This document shows positions 18,394 to 27,717 of a DNA stretch of 52,980 nucleotides, piece by piece. Source of the stretch: Bacteroidales bacterium (GTDB taxonomy: Bacteria > Bacteroidota > Bacteroidia > Bacteroidales > VadinHA17); the NCBI GenBank assembly GCA_009877105.1, contig WXFD01000001.1:1-52980 (forward strand), given 5' to 3'. The notes below the pieces were generated by a model. The model had not been told where the DNA came from. It made no database searches and saw nothing but the letters and a program-made list of their open reading frames with translations. Within the stretch, counting starts at the first letter, position 1, and every line of letters begins with the position of its first letter. The translations under genes were made by a program, and so were the position numbers.

Positions 18394-19689
18394 TTAGAGC
18401 AGATCATAGAGCTTTTCCAGTGTCATTTTTCTCGATCCCTTGATAAGAACAAGTTTATTTTTGAGTGGGTTTTCCCTGAGATAACCAGCAAGACTATCAA
18501 CATCCTGAAAAGATTTGTAATCAGTATTTTCTGCCGTTTCCTGAAAAATCGGCCCTACAAGGTAGACCGATGACGGATCAAACAATTCCAGTAATTCCAG
18601 TATTCTGAGGTGTTCTTCATGGCTGCATTCACCCAGTTCAAGCATGTCGCCGAGGATAAGCGCCTTGTCTTTATTCCTGAGGTTTGAGAATGACCTGATC
18701 ACACCTGACATACTTGTCGGATTCGCGTTATAGGAATCACAAACCAGTGTATTACTGGCGGTTACTCTCACTTCTGACCTGTTATTAGTGGGCTGGTAGC
18801 CTGCAACAGCTTCTGCCATTTCATCAATCCCGACACCCATGAACATCCCCGCCGCAAATGCAGCCTGTACGTTTTCCAGATTATAGCTTCCAAAGAGCAT
18901 AGTGGATACATCCAGTAACCTGTGCTGATATCTAACCCTTACACATAAGTTAAGTTCAGAAGCCATTGGCTTGATTGTTAGTCTTTTTCCTGCAGGGCTT
19001 GAAAAGGGAACAGCCCTGACACCTGTTTTAATAATCTGTCCGGCCAGAACAGGATCATTATCATTGAAGATTGCGACTCCGTTTACTTTCACGAGATATT
19101 CATAGAGCTCCGTTTTTGTCCTCAGCACCCCGTCAGCTGAGCCAAAGCCCTCGATATGAGCCGTTCCAATATTGGTTATAATACCAAAATCCGGCATGGC
19201 AATGCTGCACAGACTTCTGATTTCGCCAATATGATTTGCACCCATTTCTAATACCATTATTTCAGTACCCTCAGGAGCGGCGAGGATCGTCAGGGGAAGG
19301 CCGATCTCGTTATTCAGGTTACCACTTGTTTTATGGACCCTGAATTTTTTTGCCAAAACGGCTGCTATCAGTTCTTTTGTTGTAGTCTTTCCGTTTGTGC
19401 CGGTTATTGCCAGCACTTTTGCCCCAACTGTTTTACGGTGAAGGGTAGCAAGTGCTTGCAATTCCGTCAGGCAGTCGTCAACGAGGATGGTTTTCTCATT
19501 TTCATATGCAGGATCGTCCGTTATTGCAACAAAAGCACCCTTTGCCAGTGCATCACTGATAAATCTGTTTCCGTCATGATTATGTCCGCGCAATGCAAAA
19601 AAGATCTGTCCCCTTGCCACAGTCCTTGAATCGGTTGTTATTCCTGCGGATTGTTGCCTGAAAATCTTGTAGAGCTGTTCTGTTTTCAT
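18394..19689 (-). CDS. murF: UDP-MurNAc-tripeptide--D-Ala-D-Ala ligase
   Basis: MurF adds the D-alanyl-D-alanine dipeptide in the last cytoplasmic step of the peptidoglycan precursor. The 431-residue protein has the N-terminal MurF-specific domain (STDSRTV-like: TTDSRTVARGQIFFAL), the P-loop TGTNGKTTTKE (about 96-106), LEMGANHIGEI, TNIGTAHIEGFG and YNANPTSM. In Flavobacterium and related bacteria, murF lies next to gldJ, as it does here. It has no other mur/fts genes next to it, so it is separated from the main division-cell-wall cluster. Confidence 0.95.
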   Translation of the reverse strand: MKTEQLYKIFRQQSAGITTDSRTVARGQIFFALRGHNHDGNRFISDALAKGAFVAITDDPAYENEKTILVDDCLTELQALATLHRKTVGAKVLAITGTNGKTTTKELIAAVLAKKFRVHKTSGNLNNEIGLPLTILAAPEGTEIMVLEMGANHIGEIRSLCSIAMPDFGIITNIGTAHIEGFGSADGVLRTKTELYEYLVKVNGVAIFNDNDPVLAGQIIKTGVRAVPFSSPAGKRLTIKPMASELNLCVRVRYQHRLLDVSTMLFGSYNLENVQAAFAAGMFMGVGIDEMAEAVAGYQPTNNRSEVRVTASNTLVCDSYNANPTSMSGVIRSFSNLRNKDKALILGDMLELGECSHEEHLRILELLELFDPSSVYLVGPIFQETAENTDYKSFQDVDSLAGYLRENPLKNKLVLIKGSRKMTLEKLYDLL

Positions 19690-19872
19690 CTGACGATATC
19701 GGACCTTTGAAGGAATTAAATGTACATGAAAAAATTAGTAAAAACACTGGTGTGACCTGAATGTAATTAAAGAAGCAGTACTTTAATACTCAAATCGATC
19801 TCTTTTCACTTATATCAGTGACTTGAAAGGCCAGCGTACCGGATCGCAGGAAAAACAGACACACCATTTGAC

Positions 19873-19908
19873 AAAAAGAAAGGGTGCCTCTTCTGACACC
19901 CTCTTTCT
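19873..19908 (-). terminator. Rho-independent terminator for gldJ
   Basis: Read on the minus strand, AGAAAGAGGGTG pairs with CACCCTTTCT through two helices separated by a small bulge, and is followed by a run of T. It lies about 20 bp after the gldJ stop codon, so it ends the gldJ transcript before murF. Confidence 0.75.
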
Positions 19909-19926
19909 GAAAGTAATAAAATATTG

Positions 19927-21414
19927 TCACAATCCTGCAGGGCTTCCGACCCTTATCATTGCACATCTGAAACCTATATCGTCCCTTGAACTTTCCTGAT
20001 CGAGGAATCTTCTTGTTGAAGGATTGAGCCAATAGGCCCTGTCTTTCCATGATCCGCCCTTATAGACACGGGCTTTATCATTGATCAGGGTAAAATAATC
20101 GTTTGTTTCCTGGGAATACATTCTTGTTGATCCGGGCTTGTTATCTTCAGTGGTCCAGTCGGAGCCTGAGGAGATTGAAGACTGTAAATCTCCATCCCTG
20201 TAGTTCCTGTAGTCCCCCTTCTGGTAATTGTACCTGTTGGCCACATCTTTGTCCTGGACGGTATCAATGTACAGTCTCCCCAATTTATCTTTTGCCACTA
20301 TCTGTCCGTTTGCATCCCTGCGCAGGTCCGTAAAAACGTTGCCCCTGAACGGATTGAAGCCATCCACATCCTGTGAAGTAAGGGGCCGGTACACATCGGC
20401 CACCCATTCATTGACATTTCCTGCCATGCAATACAGTCCATAATCATTGGGCCAGTACGACTTTACATCAGTTGTAATGCTACCGTTATCGTTGAGGCTT
20501 CCTGCAACTCCCATCATGTCTCCCCTGCCGCGAACAAAATTAGCCATCATCTGACCACGGTATTTCTTTGCGGCATTCCTTACATTATGTCCATCCCACG
20601 GATAAATACGCCGCTCATAAATTCTCTCTTCATAAGTATTTCCGCGAAGTGCGTATGCTGCAAATTCCCATTCGGCTTCTGTTGGCAGCCTGTAGGCAGG
20701 CAGAAGAATTCCATCTTCAAAATTGGTTCTCCGCTCGGTCTGATTTGGATTGAGGCTCTGGCGGAGTTGATTCACTACCCCTTCGTATTGTCCGGCAAGA
20801 TAGGCTTCAGTGTTGAAATTTTTCTCATTTAGCTGATTCGGATCCGGCTTGAGTTCTCCTTCATTTATCAACAGCTGCTCGTTTACCCTGTCGGTCCTCC
20901 ACAGGCAGTAATCATTGGCTTTAACCCAGCTGACTCCTACAACGGGATAATTATTGTACGAGGGGTGCCTGAAATAGTACTGGACATATGGATCATTGAA
21001 ACCCATCGGACTTCTCCAGACAAGTGTATCGGGCAGGGCCCTCCTGAAAACTTCAGGATAATCGCGATAGACTCTTTTAAGCCAGAAAAGGTACTCCCGG
21101 TAATCAACATTTCTGACTTCGGTCTCATCCATGTAAAATGATGAAACGGTAACGGTTCTTGGCTGATTGTTCCAGTCAAACATAACATCCTGTTGTACCC
21201 GGCCCATTGTAAAACGTCCGCCCTCAATTAAAACCAGGCCAGGGCCTGTCCGCTGTTCTGCACCCAAAGTTACCTCAAAACCGCCATTGTCAGGATCGTT
21301 ATATCTCCACCCGGTAGTGGAGGAAACATTGGCGCCACCTCTCTTCCCGCCTTTACATGAAAAGAGTATCAGTGCTGCAAGAATAATAACCGGCAAAGCT
21401 CTGAACTTATACAT
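19927..21414 (-). CDS. gldJ: GldJ-like gliding/T9SS lipoprotein with FGE-sulfatase (SUMF1) fold
   Basis: This 495-residue lipoprotein (lipobox FSC, Cys20) is anchored by the outer membrane. It has the formylglycine-generating-enzyme-like fold shared by GldJ and GldK: GGRFTMGRVQ, FYMDETEVRN, PVVGVSWVKANDYC, YRLPTEAEWEFAA, GNVNEWVADVY and VYKGGSWKDRAYW, ending GFRCAM. The family has lost sulfatase activation and is structural. I call GldJ rather than GldK/PorK because it begins with the CKGG...TGWRYNDPDNGGF stretch typical of GldJ and lies beside murF and porU. In Flavobacterium GldJ is needed for gliding and stabilises other Gld proteins. An AAGGAG ribosome-binding site is 5 bp before the ATG, unusual here. 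It is followed by a terminator and preceded by the PorP/SprF-like gene. Confidence 0.88.
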   Translation of the reverse strand: MYKFRALPVIILAALILFSCKGGKRGGANVSSTTGWRYNDPDNGGFEVTLGAEQRTGPGLVLIEGGRFTMGRVQQDVMFDWNNQPRTVTVSSFYMDETEVRNVDYREYLFWLKRVYRDYPEVFRRALPDTLVWRSPMGFNDPYVQYYFRHPSYNNYPVVGVSWVKANDYCLWRTDRVNEQLLINEGELKPDPNQLNEKNFNTEAYLAGQYEGVVNQLRQSLNPNQTERRTNFEDGILLPAYRLPTEAEWEFAAYALRGNTYEERIYERRIYPWDGHNVRNAAKKYRGQMMANFVRGRGDMMGVAGSLNDNGSITTDVKSYWPNDYGLYCMAGNVNEWVADVYRPLTSQDVDGFNPFRGNVFTDLRRDANGQIVAKDKLGRLYIDTVQDKDVANRYNYQKGDYRNYRDGDLQSSISSGSDWTTEDNKPGSTRMYSQETNDYFTLINDKARVYKGGSWKDRAYWLNPSTRRFLDQESSRDDIGFRCAMIRVGSPAGL

Positions 21415-21483
21415 AACTCCTTAATTTTTATGGCTTTTATAAAATTCCCTTAGTTACAAAATACTATTAAACCGCAAATATAA

Positions 21484-22452
21484 CTACAATGACGGCAGAT
21501 TTATTGTTCTGACTTTAATTCTTTTTTCAACATTATTCAGATTGAAAGCCAATCCAGCCTGGTGCGAAAGGGAAAAAGGAAGCAGTGCATTACCAGATTT
21601 AAGATTAAACCTGTAATTATAAAGTATTGTAACTTGCTCTCTTCTGAATGATAAGCCGGTTTGAAGGTCCAGGTCGCCATTATTGTTAAAGAGGAAAAGA
21701 GAGTTTGCAGCCAGAAACCTGGTTTCGACAACAGCACCCGCATAAGCTGAAAAATACGATCCCTGTAACTCGCCGGCGGCAAGTGGCTGCAGTTTCAGAT
21801 GTTTCAGCCTGTCAATATCATATTCCGCCGCAACATGAACGAAATATTTTCTTTTAAGTTTATCTTCTGCCGACCCCGAAGTTCCCAGATCGGGCTGGGT
21901 AAGATGCAATACTGAAAAGCCGCCAAAGTATCTGCCCCTGACAAACACCACACCGGTGCCGATATCGAACAGTGTCCGCGGATCATTAATAAGTGTCTCC
22001 GAAGAGGGTAGCGAAATATTTCCAAGAGGATCAATCTGGTCGGGCAATACAGCATTTCTGAAATTAAATCCGCGGCGTAAAAAGCCGGCTGATAACCCGG
22101 CATTGATATACAAATCCTTTTCTGCCTGAAGAAAATAAGAATAGGAAAAGGCTCCCCTGAGATCATTGACCAGGCCTCCAATAATATCATCCGACAGATA
22201 AACCCCCGCACCACCATGTATTTCATGAAAATATGAATCAAAAGAGGTGTAAACCGAGTGGAAATTATAGTTGTGGCCCGGAAATAAATTCAGATATGAC
22301 ATTCTGAATACTCCAGATCCTGAAATTCCGGTCAATGCGGGATTTTTCATGATACCTGACTGATAACCGGGACCAAAATCTGTATCCTGTGAAAATGCAG
22401 AAAACGCAGTTAAGGAAAAGATTGAAATTAAATAAAATAAGTATCTGGGCAT
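21484..22452 (-). CDS. PorP/SprF-family type IX secretion outer-membrane protein
   Basis: This 322-residue protein has a signal peptide (cleavage near AFSQD) and the PorP/SprF family beginning: YQSGIMKNPALTGISG, then beta-rich segments such as FHEIHGGAGVYLSDD and a C-terminal AGLAFNLN strand. Family members form outer-membrane beta-barrels or barrel-like proteins that assist specific T9SS cargos or, as PorP, belong to the core machinery. This genome probably has several paralogs, so it is not certain this is the core PorP. It is placed upstream of gldJ on the same strand (69 bp apart) and divergent from porU across 110 bp. Confidence 0.9.
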   Translation of the reverse strand: MPRYLFYLISIFSLTAFSAFSQDTDFGPGYQSGIMKNPALTGISGSGVFRMSYLNLFPGHNYNFHSVYTSFDSYFHEIHGGAGVYLSDDIIGGLVNDLRGAFSYSYFLQAEKDLYINAGLSAGFLRRGFNFRNAVLPDQIDPLGNISLPSSETLINDPRTLFDIGTGVVFVRGRYFGGFSVLHLTQPDLGTSGSAEDKLKRKYFVHVAAEYDIDRLKHLKLQPLAAGELQGSYFSAYAGAVVETRFLAANSLFLFNNNGDLDLQTGLSFRREQVTILYNYRFNLKSGNALLPFSLSHQAGLAFNLNNVEKRIKVRTINLPSL

Positions 22453-22545
22453 ATTAACATTTCTCTTATCGCAACCTTACAAACTCAGAGATTTCCTGGC
22501 AGGTAATTGTAAATGCAAATTAAGTAAAAAACAGATGCACATTCC

Positions 22546-22554
22546 TATCTTTAC
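22546..22554 (+). promoter_or_regulatory. Putative -7 box for porU
   Basis: TATCTTTAC resembles the TAnnTTTG box with one change. It lies only 8 bp before the porU ATG, predicting a very short leader. Confidence 0.35.
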
Positions 22555-22562
22555 AAAAAATA

Positions 22563-25500
22563 ATGGTGAGGGCAACCATCAAGATATCATTGATTCTCTT
22601 TGTGCTGTCGACGGGACTTCAGGGTCAGGAGATACCGGACACATATTCATCCTCCTCGGTTTTGAGCAAAGGTAAATGGTTCAAAATAGCAATTACTGAA
22701 ACAGGAATATACAGGATAGATTTTGCAGTACTGAAACAACTGGGGCTGGAAAATCCGGCTTATCCAAGGCTTTTTGGCAACAATAGCGGTCAGCTGCCAT
22801 ATTACAACGGAATAAGGGAAGCAGACGATCTCATGGAAATTCCCGTCTGTATCGAAAAAGGAAATGACGGGCTGTTCAATGACGGTGATTATATTTTATT
22901 CTTCGGAGAAGCAACAAACAGATGGATCTATGACAGGAATCAGGGTAACTACAGTTACCTGGTCCATAATTATTCAGACACGGCATTTTATTTTCTTACT
23001 TCCGGTACCAGTGAAGGGAAAACCATCCAGGTCTCAGAAAAGCCATATGGTGCTGTCAATTATCACTCATCAGGTTCGGATGCACTATTCAATTACGGCA
23101 AGAAGCAGGAAAACCTCATAAAATCAGGACGAGGATGGTTTCAGCCTTTGTCATATTCATTTGATACCGAGATCAAACCCTCCTTTGAGGATCTAATTCA
23201 GGATGAAGTCGTAAAATTTGAAATCAGGGTGCTTGCACGATCTCCGGAACCTGTTGCTTTTTCCCTGTTTGAAAAAGAATCCCTTATTGGCAGTGTCTCC
23301 ATTTCCGCAGTAAACATGGCATCAACAACAGGCACTTATGCTCATTCAGCCATATTTACAGGCGAGGCTTTTCCTTCTTCACCGGCGCCAAAATATAAGC
23401 TGCGGTTCACAAACAACGGTGAAGTATCGGCAAAGGGATGGGTCGACTATCTCAGGTTGTCGGGAAGAAAACGAAATGTATTCAGGGGTGAGGCAATTGT
23501 TTTTTCCGATTCAAAATCGGTGTCGCCGGGAAAAATTACCGAATTCACAATTGAAAGCCTCGCAGACCAGGAGGTTATCTGGGATATATCCGATCCTTAT
23601 GACATCAGGAGCATATCATTTGAGAAATCGGGAAGATTCATCAGTTTCGGTTCATCAACCGACAGCCTGAAAACATTTATTTGTTTTTCAAAAAATAAGA
23701 CCAGGGCTCCGGTAATCAGCAAAAAGCCGGTTGCAAATCAGGATCTGCATGCATCAGGACCTGCAGACATGATAATACTGACCCATCCCCTTTTTGCCCG
23801 GCAGGCTTCAAGGCTTGCGGATTTCCATCTCAGGACCAGCGGGATCATTTCACTAATAACAACCCCCGGGGAAGTGTACAATGAGTTTTCAGGCGGAATA
23901 CCCGATATAGTTGCGATCAGGAACTTTGTCAGGATGAAGTATTTCAAACAGAAAAACAGCAACCGCCCCCTCAGGTATCTTCTGCTTTTCGGAGACGGAT
24001 CCTATGAAAACAAAAAAGTGCCACCCGGAAATCCCAATTTCATTCCCACATATCAGTCAGAGAACTCCACGGTATTTGTTTCATCTTTTACATCTGACGA
24101 TTTTTACGGCCTTTTGGAAGATGGTGAGGGTGAAGAGACAGGGACACTTGACATCGGAATTGGAAGGCTCCCGGTTTCGGATACCGTACAGGCCGGCACG
24201 GTAGTTTCAAAAATAATAAATTACGCCTCCACAGCCAGTCAGGGCAATTGGAAAAATGAAGTGTGTCTCGTTGCCGACGACGAGGATTCGAACACCCATC
24301 TCACCGATGCGGAAAGTCTTTCCTCCATCCTTGCAGACAGGGTCCCATGGATAAATACAACCAAGATATATTTTGATTCATACAAACAGGTGGCCTCCCC
24401 TGCCGGTCAGTCATATCCTGAAGTAAACAAAGCCATCAATGAGATTGTTAACAAGGGGATATTGATATTTAATTACACAGGTCACGGGAATGAGATGAGC
24501 CTGGCACATGAAAAGGTTGTAAGTTCCGAGACAATAAATAAATGGAAAAACGGCTTGAAACTACCTCTGTTCATTATAGCAACATGCGAATTCAGCCGTT
24601 TCGACAACATTGATATCAATTTTATTACAGGTGAAATTAAAGGTATCGAGTCGGGAGGTGAAAAAATCCTTCTCAGCAGGGAGGGAGGCGGGATCGCCCT
24701 GATGTCAACAACCAGGCTGGCGTATTCGGGGCCGAACATTGCACTCAACAAAAGCATTATGGAACATGCATTTGAACGTGACAGTGAAGGGAATGCCCTA
24801 AGGCTGGGAGATATTATCAGGCTGGCCAAAAACAGTTCGGGGAGCAACTTCAGCAAGCGCAATTTCCACCTTCTGGGCGATCCGGCCATCCGGCTTGCCT
24901 ACCCCATGCATGGGAACATAATAACTGATTCGATCTACAGCGTCAGGACAAATTCAACAACAGATACGCTCCGGGCACTGTCGCTTGTAACTGTTTCGGG
25001 GCATGTTGAAGATCAGAAGGGGAATCTGATATCCGGATTCAACGGTAGCGTTACCCCCACGGTATATGGAAAAGAATCGGTTTTCCGCACACTGGCAAAT
25101 GACGGGGGGGAAAAGGTTGAATTCAGGCAGCGCAAAAATATCATATTCAGCGGTCAAACCACCGCACGGAACGGCCGCTTCAATTTCTCATTCATCGTTC
25201 CGCGCGATATTGACCATGACTTCGGAAAGGGAAAAATCAGTTATTATGCAGCCGGCAATGACCGGGATATGACGGGGTATTTTGACAGATTTTCAGTGGG
25301 TGCATTCGACAATTCAGCAGTACCCGACTCCAACGGACCGCTGATACAGCTTTATATGAACGACACCCTGTTTCGTGACGGGGGAATAACTGATCCCTAT
25401 CCCAGGTTGTTTGCAATTCTGGAAGACCGGGATGGTATCAATATTTCAGGATCCGGAATCGGTCATGATCTTGTGTGCTGGCTCGACGATGACCGGAATA

Positions 25501-25985
25501 ACCCGATTATCCTGAATAATTATTTTAAAAATGATTTTGCCTCATATACCAGGGGTACTGTCAGTTTCCAGTTTCCGGAACTTATGGAAGGCAGGCATAC
25601 ATTAACTTTAAAGGCATGGGACAATTTCAACAATTCGTCGGTGAAAATGCTGAGCTTCTGCGTCGAAAAGAACAAAAAATTTATTTTAAATAATCTGCTG
25701 AATTTTCCCAATCCGTTCAGTTCGGATACATGGATCACAGTGTGTCATAACAGGCCCGACACGGAAATTGAAATCACTGTACGCATTTACGATCTGGCAG
25801 GCAACCTGGTCTGTATCCTTCGTGAATATTCCCTGACTTCAGGGTATGTGACGGAGCCAGTGATCTGGGATGGGAGATTCAGCAACGGGAACAAAGCCGG
25901 AAAAGGCATTTATCCCTACAGGGTGACACTGAAAGCCGCTAATGGTGAAACTGCCACTATATCAGGTAAAATGATCATTTTATGA
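22563..25985 (+). CDS. porU: PorU, type IX secretion C-terminal signal peptidase (C25 family)
   Basis: PorU is the surface sortase that removes C-terminal sorting domains (CTDs) from T9SS cargo and links them to anionic LPS. The 1140-residue length matches PorU (about 1160 in Porphyromonas). A signal peptide precedes the GQEIPD mature start. The C25 gingipain-like domain has the catalytic His in NYTGHGNEM (His641) and the nucleophile in IATCEFSRFD (Cys675), with the 34-residue spacing of the family. Its own CTD-like end has NFPNPF, IYDLAGNLV, WDGRFSNG and GKGIYPYRV. porV follows on the same strand after 67 bp, and it is divergent from the porP-like gene. The assignment is firm. Confidence 0.95.
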   Translation: MVRATIKISLILFVLSTGLQGQEIPDTYSSSSVLSKGKWFKIAITETGIYRIDFAVLKQLGLENPAYPRLFGNNSGQLPYYNGIREADDLMEIPVCIEKGNDGLFNDGDYILFFGEATNRWIYDRNQGNYSYLVHNYSDTAFYFLTSGTSEGKTIQVSEKPYGAVNYHSSGSDALFNYGKKQENLIKSGRGWFQPLSYSFDTEIKPSFEDLIQDEVVKFEIRVLARSPEPVAFSLFEKESLIGSVSISAVNMASTTGTYAHSAIFTGEAFPSSPAPKYKLRFTNNGEVSAKGWVDYLRLSGRKRNVFRGEAIVFSDSKSVSPGKITEFTIESLADQEVIWDISDPYDIRSISFEKSGRFISFGSSTDSLKTFICFSKNKTRAPVISKKPVANQDLHASGPADMIILTHPLFARQASRLADFHLRTSGIISLITTPGEVYNEFSGGIPDIVAIRNFVRMKYFKQKNSNRPLRYLLLFGDGSYENKKVPPGNPNFIPTYQSENSTVFVSSFTSDDFYGLLEDGEGEETGTLDIGIGRLPVSDTVQAGTVVSKIINYASTASQGNWKNEVCLVADDEDSNTHLTDAESLSSILADRVPWINTTKIYFDSYKQVASPAGQSYPEVNKAINEIVNKGILIFNYTGHGNEMSLAHEKVVSSETINKWKNGLKLPLFIIATCEFSRFDNIDINFITGEIKGIESGGEKILLSREGGGIALMSTTRLAYSGPNIALNKSIMEHAFERDSEGNALRLGDIIRLAKNSSGSNFSKRNFHLLGDPAIRLAYPMHGNIITDSIYSVRTNSTTDTLRALSLVTVSGHVEDQKGNLISGFNGSVTPTVYGKESVFRTLANDGGEKVEFRQRKNIIFSGQTTARNGRFNFSFIVPRDIDHDFGKGKISYYAAGNDRDMTGYFDRFSVGAFDNSAVPDSNGPLIQLYMNDTLFRDGGITDPYPRLFAILEDRDGINISGSGIGHDLVCWLDDDRNNPIILNNYFKNDFASYTRGTVSFQFPELMEGRHTLTLKAWDNFNNSSVKMLSFCVEKNKKFILNNLLNFPNPFSSDTWITVCHNRPDTEIEITVRIYDLAGNLVCILREYSLTSGYVTEPVIWDGRFSNGNKAGKGIYPYRVTLKAANGETATISGKMIIL

Positions 25986-26022
25986 AAGTGACACAATAAC
26001 TCTTCATTTAATAAGTTATACT

Positions 26023-26030
26023 TATATTTG
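26023..26030 (+). promoter_or_regulatory. Putative -7 box for porV
   Basis: TATATTTG is an exact TAnnTTTG match ending 22 bp before the porV ATG. It suggests porV can be transcribed separately from porU. Confidence 0.5.
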
Positions 26031-26052
26031 AAAAATTTTATAAACAGGTCAG

Positions 26053-27207
26053 ATGAAACAAAAATTACCCGGATTTTTATTACTAATCATATTATTATCA
26101 CCTATTTCCCAACTGTACCCCCAGGAACTGAATGCAATCCAGACGGTGGTACCGTTCCTTACAATTGCACCCGACTCACGGGCAGGAGGAATGGGTGATG
26201 CAGGCGTTGCCACCAGCCCTGACGTGTACAGCAACCACTGGAACCCAGCTAAATTTGCGTTTATTGAGGGTAAGGGGGGTGTTGGAATATCATATTCCCC
26301 ATGGCTCAGAAACCTGGTACCTGATATTAATATTGCCTATCTTTCAGGTTATTACAGGATTGACTTAAAACAGGTCGTCAGTGCCAGCCTGCTGTATTCA
26401 TCGCTGGGTGATGTTCCATTTACCGACAATTACGGGAATCTGGAACGTACCTTCAAACCCAACGAACTGGCTTTCGACCTGGGATATTCCAGGGTGTTTG
26501 CAGACCATTTCTCCGGCGGGATAGCATTCAGGTTCATTTATTCGAATCTGACAGGTGGTGCTTATTCAGGAGGTACGGCAACAAGACCCGGGATTTCCTT
26601 CGCAGCCGATATCGGAGGCTATTATCACAACGACATATCCCTTTTCAGCAAGGATGGGGAATTCGGACTGGGGTTAAATTTCTCAAATATCGGATCAAAA
26701 ATGAGCTATTCCGATGGCCAGACTTCCGATTTTATCCCGATGAATATGCGACTGGGGGCAGCCGGCACCCTTAATTTCAACAATTTCAACAAAATGACCC
26801 TGGCAGTTGATCTGAACAAGCTGCTGGTGCCAACACCGCCAAAATATGACGGAACTGAAATTGTTGCCGGAAAAGACCCAAACGTTTCAGTACCCATTGC
26901 CATTTTCCAGTCATTTTATGACGCACCCGGCGGTTTCAGCGAGGAACTTCATGAAATAACGTATTCATTTGGTGCCGAATACTGGTACAATAACCAGTTT
27001 GCAATCAGGGGTGGATATTTTCATGAAAATGCATCCAAGGGAAACAGGAAATATTTCACTGCAGGCGCAGGATTCAGGTTGAAGGGATTTACCATTGACT
27101 TCTCATATCTGATGCCGACCGTTTCCAATCATCCTCTTGCCCGTACGCTGCGCTTTTCACTCTCGTTTGATTCAAATGCCTTTAAACGGGCCGGGATATC
27201 TGAATAA
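26053..27207 (+). CDS. porV: PorV (LptO), type IX secretion shuttle outer-membrane barrel
   Basis: PorV is a 14-strand outer-membrane barrel that binds CTDs of cargo as they leave the Sov translocon and shuttles them to PorU. The 384-residue protein has a signal peptide (to about residue 25, near LYPQELN) and the family signature VPFLTIAPDSRAGGMGDAGVA, then NHWNPAKFAF, alternating beta-strands and a C-terminal TLRFSLSFD strand. Sequence and order directly after porU identify it, as in Porphyromonas and Flavobacterium. The stop overlaps ispF by one base (TAATG), so the two are coupled. Confidence 0.95.
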   Translation: MKQKLPGFLLLIILLSPISQLYPQELNAIQTVVPFLTIAPDSRAGGMGDAGVATSPDVYSNHWNPAKFAFIEGKGGVGISYSPWLRNLVPDINIAYLSGYYRIDLKQVVSASLLYSSLGDVPFTDNYGNLERTFKPNELAFDLGYSRVFADHFSGGIAFRFIYSNLTGGAYSGGTATRPGISFAADIGGYYHNDISLFSKDGEFGLGLNFSNIGSKMSYSDGQTSDFIPMNMRLGAAGTLNFNNFNKMTLAVDLNKLLVPTPPKYDGTEIVAGKDPNVSVPIAIFQSFYDAPGGFSEELHEITYSFGAEYWYNNQFAIRGGYFHENASKGNRKYFTAGAGFRLKGFTIDFSYLMPTVSNHPLARTLRFSLSFDSNAFKRAGISE

Positions 27208-27692
27208 TGAAAATCAGAATAGGCCAGGGAATCGATTTTCACCGTCTTGAACAGGGCCGAGCATTGTGGCTTGGCGGAATAAACATTCCATCAGGCAAAG
27301 GCTGCATTGCTCATTCCGACGGCGACGTTCTTTTGCATGCACTGTGCGATGCCATGCTGGGAGCAGCCGGGCTCAGGGATATAGGTTATTATTTCCCCGA
27401 CACAAGCAGCGAATTCAAGGACATTGACAGCAAAATACTTCTGAAACGTACATTGGCACTGATAAGGGAAAAAGGTTACTCGGTAGAAAATGCTGACTGT
27501 TCAGTTTGTCTTGAAGCGCCCAGAATCTCATCCTTTATCCCGTCGATGAAACATATCATCAGCGGTATCCTTGAAATTTCCGAGAACAGCATTTCAATAA
27601 AAGCCACAACAACAGAGAAGCTTGGATTTACAGGAAGGGAAGAAGGTATTTTCGCAATTGCCGTTGTCCTTCTGGCTGGCCGTCCGGGATAA
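27207..27692 (+). CDS. ispF: 2-C-methyl-D-erythritol 2,4-cyclodiphosphate synthase
   Basis: IspF catalyses the cyclisation step of the non-mevalonate isoprenoid pathway, yielding the precursor for quinones and undecaprenyl lipids. The 161-residue protein has the metal-binding DxH near the start (QGIDFHRL), GGINIPSGKGCIAHSDGDVLLHALCDAMLGA (shown here in parts: AHSDGDVLLHAL), DIGYYFPDT, and the C-terminal TTTEKLGFTGREEGI. From memory, the order porU-porV-ispF is also found in Porphyromonas gingivalis. It converges on hutU with 25 bp between stops. Confidence 0.96.
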   Translation: MKIRIGQGIDFHRLEQGRALWLGGINIPSGKGCIAHSDGDVLLHALCDAMLGAAGLRDIGYYFPDTSSEFKDIDSKILLKRTLALIREKGYSVENADCSVCLEAPRISSFIPSMKHIISGILEISENSISIKATTTEKLGFTGREEGIFAIAVVLLAGRPG

Positions 27693-27717
27693 ATCATCAA
27701 TGAAATACGGTCTTATT

